Positions 1 through 5,823 of a stretch of DNA of 8,349 bases are shown piece after piece. The translations under genes were made by a program, and so were the position numbers. The DNA is taken from positions 1 to 8,349 of the forward strand of contig JAFACY010000102.1 in assembly GCA_023425285.1 (NCBI GenBank). The letters are read 5' to 3'. A model generated the notes under the pieces. It saw nothing but the letters and a program-made list of their open reading frames with translations, was not told where the DNA came from and did no database searches. Every line of letters starts with the position of its first letter. Positions within the stretch are counted from its first letter, which is position 1. The DNA is from Bacillota bacterium. GTDB taxonomy: Bacteria; Bacillota; Clostridia; Tissierellales; Sedimentibacteraceae.

Positions 1-488
1 GATATAAACAGGGAATCATAACCGAACCCGTTTTTACCCTTTTCTTCAAAGCCGATTACTCCAAAAGCACTTCCTTCCGCTGTCATTTTGCTGCCATCTT
101 CAAAAACAACGGCTATGACCGTTTTAAAATGTGCCTTCCTCTTTTCATAAGGAATGTTCTTCAGATTTTCAAGAAGCAGCTCCCTGTTATTTTTATCTGA
201 TGTAGGTTCTCCCGCATATCTTGCCGAATATATACCCGGAGCTCCATTAAGTGCATCTACAAACAGTCCCGTATCATCCGCAATTACTATTCCATTAGTC
301 AGCCTATGCAGCTCCTCTGCCTTTTTCAGTGCATTTTCCTCTAATGTGGTTCCATTCTCTTCCACATCAAAATCATTATACCCCAAGACATCTTTTGATA
401 TTACTTCAAAGGGCATGTCCTTTAAAATATCCTTTATCTCACTTACCTTGTGCTTATTTCCGCTGGACAATATTATTCTTCTGCTCAT
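1..488 (-). CDS. rdgB: XTP/dITP diphosphatase (RdgB/HAM1 family), partial at the left edge
   Basis: This is a house-cleaning nucleotide pyrophosphatase. The family hydrolyses deaminated purine triphosphates (XTP, dITP, ITP) to monophosphate and pyrophosphate in the cytoplasm, keeping them out of DNA and RNA. The first 162 residues are present and the C-terminus lies beyond the left edge (family length is about 195-205). Seen in the translation: the N-terminal nucleotide-binding SSGNKHKVSEI (residues 8-18), the catalytic ADDTGLFVDAL (70-80), the family motif GAPGIYSARYAG (82-93), and GFGYDSLF (154-161) near the cut end. The ATG at 488 overlaps the rph stop as ATGA, so translation is probably coupled to rph, and a GGAG/AGGA stretch lies just upstream. 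The rph-rdgB pairing is common in Firmicutes and supports the call. Confidence 0.95.
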   Translation of the reverse strand, partial: MSRRIILSSGNKHKVSEIKDILKDMPFEVISKDVLGYNDFDVEENGTTLEENALKKAEELHRLTNGIVIADDTGLFVDALNGAPGIYSARYAGEPTSDKNNRELLLENLKNIPYEKRKAHFKTVIAVVFEDGSKMTAEGSAFGVIGFEEKGKNGFGYDSLFI

Positions 489-1228
489 TTTCCTATTTCT
501 CCGCTTATTTCTTCTCCCAGCACCGAACGCTGCAAGACATTTAATTCCTTGCATCCCTTAGCTGCAAGTGATATCAGGCTCATTAAATCATTATGAGTAA
601 ATGTCGCTTCCTCACCGGTTCCTTGAACCTCTATGAATTCACCCTTATCTGTCATAACTATGTTCATATCAACATCAGCACTGCTGTCTTCCTCATAGTT
701 TAAATCCATTATGGTTTCTCCGTCCTTTATTCCCACACTTACCGCAGATACGAAGCTTCTCACAGGCATTTTTTCAATTTCACCGTTTTTATACAATTTA
801 TAAATTGCTTCCGTCATCGCGACAAAGCTTCCCGTAATGGATGCCGTCCTTGTTCCTCCGTCAGCCTGTATAACGTCACAGTCAATCCATATTGTTCTTT
901 CCCCGATACTTTCCAGCTCGACCACAGATCTGAGACTTCTTCCTATAAGCCTCTGGATTTCCTGTGTTCTGCCGTCAATTTTAAGTTTGTTAATATCTCT
1001 GGGCTTTCTCGTCTTGGTTGAGCCGGGTATCATCGAATACTCCGCAGATATCCACCCCTTGCCCGTTCCCTTTAAAAAAGGAGGAACCTTGTCCTCAACC
1101 GATGCCGTACATATTACCTTTGTATTTCCCACCTCTATTAACACCGAACCATCCGGATGCATTATGTAATTTTTTGTAATTTTAATTGGTCTTAATTCTT
1201 CGTTTAATCTGTTGTTTTCTCTTTCCAT
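485..1228 (-). CDS. rph: Ribonuclease PH
   Basis: A phosphorolytic 3'-to-5' exoribonuclease that trims the 3' ends of tRNA precursors using phosphate and releasing nucleoside diphosphates; the family forms a hexameric ring. The protein is 247 residues, normal for the family. Seen: an N-terminal LRPI (residues 12-15), RKPRDINKLKIDGRTQEIQR (74-93), the phosphate-binding QADGGTRTAS (121-130) and the acidic stretch MDLNYEEDSSADVDMN (174-189) that carries the metal-binding aspartates. The open frame runs upstream to 1327, but the start at 1228 is chosen because AAAGGAG (1234-1240) sits five bases before it, the family begins here, and the extra upstream residues are encoded by the promoter. The stop overlaps the rdgB start by four bases. 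Confidence 0.96.
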   Translation of the reverse strand: MERENNRLNEELRPIKITKNYIMHPDGSVLIEVGNTKVICTASVEDKVPPFLKGTGKGWISAEYSMIPGSTKTRKPRDINKLKIDGRTQEIQRLIGRSLRSVVELESIGERTIWIDCDVIQADGGTRTASITGSFVAMTEAIYKLYKNGEIEKMPVRSFVSAVSVGIKDGETIMDLNYEEDSSADVDMNIVMTDKGEFIEVQGTGEEATFTHNDLMSLISLAAKGCKELNVLQRSVLGEEISGEIGK

Positions 1229-1298
1229 GTTAACTCCTTTCTGAGTCGAGTGCAGCGAAAGCTCGCTTGCATTGCCGAGGCTATGATATGATATATGT

Positions 1299-1327
1299 AG
1301 TATACCCGAATAATACCACATTAACAA
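1299..1327 (-). promoter_or_regulatory. Sigma-A-type promoter for rph-rdgB
   Basis: On the minus strand a -35 TTGTTA (1322-1327) and a -10 TATACT (1299-1304) are separated by exactly 17 bases. The -10 matches consensus at five of six positions and the -35 at four. Transcription would begin near 1292 and give a leader of about 65 bases before the rph start. The promoter lies just downstream of the ykvI terminator hairpin, so rph-rdgB is set up as an independent unit. The leader contains a small potential hairpin (AGCGA/TCGCT, around 1256-1269). Confidence 0.7.
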
Positions 1328-1329
1328 TG

Positions 1330-1366
1330 AAAAAATAACGAACCTCTGAGAAATTCGTTATTTTTT
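1330..1366 (-). terminator. Intrinsic terminator overlapping the ykvI stop codon
   Basis: A perfect 13-bp inverted repeat: aaaaaataacgaa (1330-1342) and ttcgttatttttt (1354-1366), with an 11-base loop. On the minus strand the 3' arm itself ends in six T, so the hairpin carries its own T tract. The ykvI stop codon (1358-1360) lies within the upstream arm, so the last codons of ykvI form part of the stem. The symmetric A/T tails could also allow termination on the plus strand. The stem is AT-rich, so its efficiency is uncertain. Confidence 0.7.
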
Positions 1367-2419
1367 AAGGATTGATTTTTTAACCATAAAAAACAAAAAT
1401 ACAATTCCGGCATATCCGTTGATGACGTAAATAATGTTGACGAGCCTGTTGAAGGGAATCATTAATCCGATTGCCGTACCTGAAATGGCAAGCACAACCG
1501 TTGCCGCTTTAAACATATACGTATCTTCACGAGCTATCCTTGAAGACACTATCCACAAAAGCGGGACTGCCGTGGTAAATATTTCGGCAAAGATGCTAAG
1601 GGAAAATATTATTGCAACCGGAGCTCCAATTTCCGATGCTAACATCAGTGAAGGTATCTGAGAATGAGCCGTCTTTTCTATATTGGCCATCAGCCCTATG
1701 GCTATGACCGCTATGGCGATGGAATATCCCGCAGCTCCAAAAATTGCACCCCTGGAAGCAACCCCTATGCTTTTTGTTCTTGCTCCTATAGATGACATGA
1801 AAACCGAAAGCAGAAGTATGTTGAAGCCCACATATAAAAGCGCTGAAAACAGCCAGCTTTCCGATGCCTTCATAATATCGAGCTCAGGAATTATGCTTAT
1901 ATTTTTCAAACCGTCAAAATTTTTAATGATGGCTGTCAATCCCAATAAAATAGCCATGGTTGCTATTACGGGACCTATTTTGCTTATTATATTTACTATG
2001 TTGTCCAGACCGAATATTACCGTAACAATTGAAAGCATCGACATTGCTATGCACCCAAAGGACACGTGCAGTCCAAACTGTTGATTCAGAGTTGCACCGG
2101 CACCGGCAACCATGACGAAGAAGGACATGTATGCAAATATCACGGAAAAATAATCGTAAATACGTCCGGCATTCCTGCCGCAATAGTATATAAAAATGTC
2201 GTTTCCTTTATCAAACTTATGTGTGTATCCTGTTGTAACAAAACTGACTCCCGTGTATATGAATAAAAAAAATACGATTATAGCACTTATGAGTCCTTTA
2301 ACTCCATATGCGGCAAAGTACTGCATTATTTCCTGACCTGTGGCAAACCCCGAGCCTATGAGAAATGCAATAAACGCTCCTGCGATGGAATATATCTGTT
2401 TTACATCATCGTTAATCAA
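1358..2419 (-). CDS. YkvI-family polytopic membrane protein (putative transporter)
   Basis: A hydrophobic integral membrane protein of about 353 residues with roughly ten membrane segments. It belongs by pattern to the YkvI family (COG3949), which is distantly related to amino-acid/Na+ symporters; its substrate is unknown. The N-terminal signature IGSGFATGQEIMQYF lies in the first membrane segment and resembles the broken, substrate-binding first helix of LeuT-fold carriers. The chain ends in basic residues (VKKSILKK), as expected for a cytoplasmic tail. Start choice: an ATG exists at 2434 but has no ribosome binding site. A GGAGG at 2425-2429 lies five bases before a TTG at 2419, so the TTG start giving MINDDVKQIYS is preferred. 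The gene follows an aspartate-kinase remnant by about 60 bases, and its stop codon lies inside a terminator. Confidence 0.82.
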   Translation of the reverse strand: MINDDVKQIYSIAGAFIAFLIGSGFATGQEIMQYFAAYGVKGLISAIIVFFLFIYTGVSFVTTGYTHKFDKGNDIFIYYCGRNAGRIYDYFSVIFAYMSFFVMVAGAGATLNQQFGLHVSFGCIAMSMLSIVTVIFGLDNIVNIISKIGPVIATMAILLGLTAIIKNFDGLKNISIIPELDIMKASESWLFSALLYVGFNILLLSVFMSSIGARTKSIGVASRGAIFGAAGYSIAIAVIAIGLMANIEKTAHSQIPSLMLASEIGAPVAIIFSLSIFAEIFTTAVPLLWIVSSRIAREDTYMFKAATVVLAISGTAIGLMIPFNRLVNIIYVINGYAGIVFLFFMVKKSILKK

Positions 2420-2424
2420 TACGG

Positions 2425-2429
2425 CCTCC
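2425..2429 (-). promoter_or_regulatory. Ribosome binding site that decides the ykvI start
   Basis: GGAGG on the minus strand, five bases before the TTG at 2417-2419. It lies inside the alternative reading from the upstream ATG (2434), which itself lacks a Shine-Dalgarno sequence. This favours the TTG as the true start. Confidence 0.6.
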
Positions 2430-2477
2430 GTCATATATATTACTAAAGCTATATGATTAATAAGTAAATTTTATGCT

Positions 2478-2620
2478 TTATTCAACAAATGCATGATATA
2501 TTGCTTTTATTGCATTTTCAAAATCCTTATTTTCAACACCCACTATAACATACTGATATTGATTCCGCTATTTCCCAATGCCGTGAACAGTTTTGCGAAA
2601 AAGTCCAGTTTGAATGCCAT
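2478..2620 (-). pseudogene. Remnant of the aspartate kinase C-terminal ACT domain
   Basis: Two short translations in different frames fit the end of a Firmicute aspartate kinase. The first frame (from 2620) contains FFAKLFTALGNSGINISML and then stops. The second resumes at once as VIVGVENKDFENAIKAIYHA and ends FVE plus TAA at 2478-2480. Intact enzymes have a linking segment like IDQGSSEIN between INI-M and VIVGVEN. Its absence, with a shift of frame, implies a deletion of about 28 bases. The catalytic domain and first ACT domain are missing altogether, because the ABC ATPase stop codon lies only four bases upstream. The fragment cannot encode a working kinase. It probably marks an insertion or deletion junction beside ykvI. 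The family assignment is from recall of the conserved pattern, not from a search. Confidence 0.7.
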
Positions 2621-2624
2621 CTAA

Positions 2625-3401
2625 TTATATTGTATATTCCTCTCTAATATCCTTTGCATAATCCAAAAACTTAAGTATTTGTAACCGCAGTTCCGTAAAA
2701 TCACCTGATGCACGATTGCGCGGATAGCTCATAGGCACATTGACTATTTTACTGATTCGACCAGGACGGGGAGACATTATAATAATTCGTTGACTTAAAT
2801 AAATTGCCTCATCCACATCATGCGTAACCATAATCATCGTATTTTCTCGTTCTTTCCACAATCGTATCAGCTCGTCCTGCAGGGTCATACGGGTAAAGCT
2901 GTCAAGTGCTCCAAGAGGTTCATCAAGCAGCAATGCATCGGGTGAAACAGACAACGCACGAACCAACGCGGCACGCTGACGCATGCCACCGCTGAGCTGA
3001 TGAGGATAATTATCTGCAAATTCGGTCAGTCCCGCAAGTGAAATCCATTTTTCGATTTCATGTTTTTTTTCACTGAGTTGTTTTGTTGATCTTAGAGCAA
3101 ATTCAATATTTTGCTTCACTGTAAGCCATGAAAATAACGTGTGATCCTGAAAAACCAGTCCACGGCGGGGGTCTGTACCTCGAATAGGCTTTCCATTAAA
3201 GACCATTTCACCGCGTGTCGGTTTTTCAAGCCCCGCAATTATCCTGAGAAGTGTACTTTTCCCACACCCGCTGGCTCCAAGCAAGGCTACAAACTCACCA
3301 TGATTAATATCAGCTGAAACATCATCAAGAGCCAAAAGCGTATCATCTCCCGGTCTTGCAAAAATCTTAGTTACATTATTTATTTCAATTCTGGCGCTCA
3401 T
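2625..3401 (-). CDS. ABC transporter ATP-binding protein, nitrate/sulfonate/taurine (SsuB/TauB) type
   Basis: The cytoplasmic ATPase that powers the importer encoded by the two genes upstream. It has 258 residues, typical of the SsuB/TauB/NrtD group. Motifs seen: Walker A GASGCGKST (42-50), Q-loop glutamine 85 in LVFQDHTLFSW, signature LSGGMRQR (136-143), Walker B ALLLDEP (156-162), D-loop GALD (164-167) and switch histidine 194 in VTHDVDEAI. The segment PRPGRI (211-216) is typical of this subfamily. All catalytic residues are intact. The ATG at 3401 overlaps the permease TGA by four bases (ATGA) and is preceded by AAGGGGG. No clear terminator follows the stop codon, so transcription may run on through the kinase remnant into ykvI. 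Confidence 0.95.
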   Translation of the reverse strand: MSARIEINNVTKIFARPGDDTLLALDDVSADINHGEFVALLGASGCGKSTLLRIIAGLEKPTRGEMVFNGKPIRGTDPRRGLVFQDHTLFSWLTVKQNIEFALRSTKQLSEKKHEIEKWISLAGLTEFADNYPHQLSGGMRQRAALVRALSVSPDALLLDEPLGALDSFTRMTLQDELIRLWKERENTMIMVTHDVDEAIYLSQRIIIMSPRPGRISKIVNVPMSYPRNRASGDFTELRLQILKFLDYAKDIREEYTI

Positions 3402-4420
3402 ATATTATCCCCCTTCCATCGTAAAACACGTTTTTTTATTAAGGTCAGCACAAGATTTACAGCTGTAAATGTGAGGCAGATAATAATAACTGCGGCATAC
3501 ATTTTAGCAAACTCGGCCCAACCTCGCTGCCAATTGATATACCATCCCAATCCGCTTTCCACACCAAGCATTTCTGCTACCATCAGTGCCGTACATGCGA
3601 TACTCATTCCCTGAGTAAGCCCATTGAAGATACTGGGCATTGCAGCAGGAACAGCTACCTTGAAAACAAGACCTAAATTATTAACACCAAAGGTTCTTGC
3701 AACCTCAAAATTACTGCGTTCAACATTGGAAACTCCATTGAAGGCAGACATTGTCACGGGATACCATACACCCAACGCAATCATGAACACAGAACCACCA
3801 AACAAAGAACTGGCAACAATCAGGATAATTGAAATCCATGTTGTCGAAGGAATAGGTCCCAGAATCTTGATCAAGGGTACAACCCAATAACGCACACGCT
3901 TACTCCATCCGGCACCGACACCGGTTATAAGACCTACAGCCGCACCGGTAAAATATCCGGAAAATAATAAGATCAATGAATTTTTGATACAGTCGAGCAG
4001 CATGATTCTGTCATCAATAATCGCAAGCAGGATACGGTCTATCCATGGAAAATACGGAAGCGGCAATATTCCTGTTTTCAATGTAGCATAATCATAAAAT
4101 CCAACAGCGGTAATTATAACGCAATATAGAGGTGCCCTATAAAGAAGCTTTTCATAAACCTTATCCGAAAAAAGTGAAGCAACGAAATTTACAAGCAGTA
4201 TAACAGCGAATATACCTGCAAATATGGTATATGTATCACTTATAGGATAAGCAATATTGTTTGCCGAGTATTTTTCAAAATCAGGAACCAGCTTGTATTG
4301 CAATATCAGAGCAATTGTTAGCAAAAGCGGGAGAACAGATACTGACCTATCAAGCCTCCTCCGGAATTTAGACTTCGGAGAGCTCTCTATCTGATGCAGC
4401 TCCCATGCTGTCAATTTCAT
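3398..4420 (-). CDS. ABC transporter permease (SsuC/TauC type) with an N-terminal membrane extension
   Basis: The membrane-spanning subunit of the importer. It has 340 residues, against about 250-280 for usual SsuC/TauC permeases. The C-terminal two-thirds (about 130-335) is a standard binding-protein-dependent permease domain. The ATPase-contacting EAA loop starts EVARTFGVNNLGLVFKVAVP (239-258) and continues AAMPSIFNGL. SGLGWYINWQ (289-298) before the last helix is also typical of the subfamily. The first 110 or so residues hold two or three extra hydrophobic segments (about 27-41, 65-84 and 94-108). The ATG at 4420 follows the lipoprotein stop by 15 bases and has a strong GGGAGG six bases upstream; its TGA overlaps the ATPase start. 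The substrate cannot be read from this subunit. Confidence 0.93.
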   Translation of the reverse strand: MKLTAWELHQIESSPKSKFRRRLDRSVSVLPLLLTIALILQYKLVPDFEKYSANNIAYPISDTYTIFAGIFAVILLVNFVASLFSDKVYEKLLYRAPLYCVIITAVGFYDYATLKTGILPLPYFPWIDRILLAIIDDRIMLLDCIKNSLILLFSGYFTGAAVGLITGVGAGWSKRVRYWVVPLIKILGPIPSTTWISIILIVASSLFGGSVFMIALGVWYPVTMSAFNGVSNVERSNFEVARTFGVNNLGLVFKVAVPAAMPSIFNGLTQGMSIACTALMVAEMLGVESGLGWYINWQRGWAEFAKMYAAVIIICLTFTAVNLVLTLIKKRVLRWKGDNI

Positions 4421-4435
4421 ACAATACCTCCCGGA

Positions 4436-5512
4436 CTATTCTATATTGAGCGGATTCCAAATTTGCTCTTTTATTGCATCCGCATCAAGATCTTTGGATA
4501 TAACACCCAGGCTCTGATATTCATCAACCGAATCATACAGTGTTTTTTCAGTCAAATCATTTGGCAGTCCCCATTCAAACATTTTCATAAGCTGCAGCGC
4601 GTATTCTTCCGAACCGCTTATATATCCATTGTCAAGTAAAATTTTTGCTGCTTCAGCCTTGTTTTCATCACTTTCCCCAATCCATAACGCTGCCTTATAA
4701 ACAGCACGGCTTATTTTTTCGCTTGTGACAGGATTCTCATCCAAAAATGCACCGGAAATCCCCAATACACAGCAAGCTTCATCTGCAAAATCCTCATCCT
4801 CATGTAATGAACGGATACGTCTGAGCGTACCATCTGCAACCCATTTTTCAGCAAGCTGATCTCCTAAGACAGCTATTTCGGCATCTCCGTTTTGCAATAC
4901 AAGAAGTGTCTGATCGGCAGGAAAATCCTTCCACGTGAAATCTTCAGGTACAAAACCATCATGAGCAATGAAGCGATATGCAATATTATGATTTACACCA
5001 CCTATGCCTCCGCTTACGGCAACTGTCTGACCGGTATTAAAATGCGTGATGTCCGAATCTGCCAATACAAATGCAGATGTACATCCTGTATGCAGTCCAA
5101 CAGTAAATCTGATATCCACACCGTTAGTCACCGGTTTGAGCCATCCTGCAATCATTCCCGTGGTGGTATCAATCTTGCCTCCGGCAAGGGCATCACGTGC
5201 ATTATCAAGGGTTCCTCCTGTCTTGGTAAGCTGAGTGTTCAGACCTTCAGCTTCAAAAAATCCCTTGAATTGTGCTATGGGTACAGCTGCCTGGCAAAGT
5301 CCGCTGTCATAGCCTATATTAATTGTCCGCTTCGAAGCGGGTTCCGCCTGATAAGCAGACTCTATGTCTGCTGCCGAAGGCTCAGTAGAAGTCGGCTGTT
5401 CATTGACAGAAGGTTGTTCTGCCGGTGTCTGATTCGTTTTTTTTGTGTCAGAGCATGCAGACTGCGATATAACCAGCAGCAGTACAAGTGCAATTGATAG
5501 AAATTTTTTCAT
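4436..5512 (-). CDS. ABC transporter substrate-binding lipoprotein, NitT/TauT (SsuA/NMT1-like) type
   Basis: The extracellular, membrane-anchored receptor of the importer, 358 residues. It has a signal peptide (MKKFLSIALVLLLVISQSAC) with likely lipidation at Cys20, although glutamine at -3 is not ideal for a lipobox. A Thr/Glu/Pro/Ser-rich linker (about 21-60) follows, then a two-lobed binding domain. INIGYDSGLCQAAVPIAQFK (64-83) and GFFEAEGL (84-91) match the first strand and helix of the SsuA/NrtA/THI5-like fold. GGTLDNARDALAGGKID (99-115) and the later NGDAEIAVLGDQ (208-219) are also typical. Unusual for the family are Cys73, Cys144 (in GLHTGCTSA) and the pair Cys247-Cys248, the first two at loops that usually contact the ligand. 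A sulfur compound is a reasonable substrate given cysK nearby, but a metal or organometal is possible. AAAGGAG lies six bases before the ATG. Confidence 0.9.
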   Translation of the reverse strand: MKKFLSIALVLLLVISQSACSDTKKTNQTPAEQPSVNEQPTSTEPSAADIESAYQAEPASKRTINIGYDSGLCQAAVPIAQFKGFFEAEGLNTQLTKTGGTLDNARDALAGGKIDTTTGMIAGWLKPVTNGVDIRFTVGLHTGCTSAFVLADSDITHFNTGQTVAVSGGIGGVNHNIAYRFIAHDGFVPEDFTWKDFPADQTLLVLQNGDAEIAVLGDQLAEKWVADGTLRRIRSLHEDEDFADEACCVLGISGAFLDENPVTSEKISRAVYKAALWIGESDENKAEAAKILLDNGYISGSEEYALQLMKMFEWGLPNDLTEKTLYDSVDEYQSLGVISKDLDADAIKEQIWNPLNIE

Positions 5513-5539
5513 AATATTCTCCTTTAATTTTTTATTTTT

Positions 5540-5567
5540 ATAATATCATATATCATATATATGATAA
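5540..5567 (-). promoter_or_regulatory. Probable promoter of the ABC importer operon
   Basis: On the minus strand, TTATCA (5562-5567) and TATTAT (5540-5545) are 16 bases apart, and transcription would begin near 5533, about 20 bases before the lipoprotein start. The -10 is good and the -35 is moderate. It lies just downstream of the terminator that ends the cysK unit, so the importer appears to be separately transcribed. The stretch is very AT-rich, so other -10 choices are possible. Confidence 0.5.
5551..5566. promoter_or_regulatory. 16-bp perfect palindrome, candidate operator
   Basis: TATCATATATATGATA is its own reverse complement. A further direct copy of the ATCATAT half-site lies immediately to the left (5545-5551). 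It overlaps the -35 and spacer of the predicted importer promoter, where a bound repressor would block RNA polymerase. The nearby Rrf2 regulator is the obvious candidate to bind. The AT-rich composition makes chance palindromes more likely. Confidence 0.4.
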
Positions 5568-5582
5568 GTATGAATTATGTGT

Positions 5583-5635
5583 AAAAAAAGAGCATTTAGA
5601 TTTCATGTTATATAAAAACCAGAAATCCAAATGCT
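5583..5635 (-). terminator. Intrinsic terminator after the cysK/small-ORF unit
   Basis: The 14-bp arms at 5622-5635 and 5591-5604 pair fully apart from one G-U wobble, around a 17-base loop. On the minus strand they are followed, after one C, by seven T (5583-5589). This is a convincing rho-independent terminator. It separates the cysK unit from the downstream importer operon. Because a Cys-rich small ORF ends only about 33 bases before it, it could also serve as an attenuator, but no clear competing antiterminator was found. Confidence 0.82.
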
Positions 5636-5667
5636 AATTATATATCGAAATACACTTACAACTATCT

Positions 5668-5796
5668 TTAAATTTGTAACTGTTCCGTATAAACCTCATT
5701 CAGAAGACACGGTTTTTGCGCAGGACAACAAGCGTTGTTACAACAACGCATGAATTCTATGTTACCATAAAACTTCTTAAGAGATTTAATAATCAT
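5668..5796 (-). CDS. Small cysteine-rich protein (42 residues), function unknown
   Basis: I do not recognise a family. The frame begins MIIKSLKKFYGNIEF, continues with MRCCNNACCPAQKPC (16-30) and ends LLNEVYTEQLQI. It has five cysteines (18, 19, 23, 24, 30) in 42 residues, with a basic N-terminal part. Evidence that it is real: GGGAG lies seven bases before the ATG, it starts 27 bases after the cysK stop on the same strand, and a terminator follows it. There is no signal peptide. Three readings are possible: a metal or sulfur carrier working with CysK, a cysteine-sensing leader peptide acting on the terminator and the importer operon, or a CysK ligand, since its last residue is isoleucine like other CysK-binding tails. 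The sequence does not decide between them. An internal ATG (codon 16) would give a 27-residue product but lacks a good ribosome binding site. Confidence 0.6.
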   Translation of the reverse strand: MIIKSLKKFYGNIEFMRCCNNACCPAQKPCLLNEVYTEQLQI

Positions 5797-5823
5797 TGAC
5801 TTTCTCCCTACATTAAATTTAAA

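Noticed and set aside
154..561. Plus-strand frame of 135 codons
   Set aside because: It is antisense to rdgB and the 3' end of rph, with a low-complexity Ser/Phe/Leu translation typical of a shadow frame.
1229..1327. 33-residue N-terminal extension of RNase PH
   Set aside because: It is encoded by the promoter and leader. The family starts at 1228, where a strong ribosome binding site precedes the ATG.
1683..2084. Plus-strand frame of 133 codons
   Set aside because: It is antisense to the YkvI-family membrane protein, and its Met/Ala/Ile-rich translation mirrors the hydrophobic codons of that gene.
4892..5497. Long plus-strand frame (201 codons) rich in cysteine
   Set aside because: It lies entirely antisense to the binding-protein gene, which has signal peptide, fold motifs and a ribosome binding site. 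The translation resembles no protein and has no ribosome binding site of its own.
4436..5796. Selenocysteine codon in the binding protein or small ORF
   Set aside because: Neither frame contains an internal UGA. The cysteines are encoded by ordinary TGT/TGC codons.
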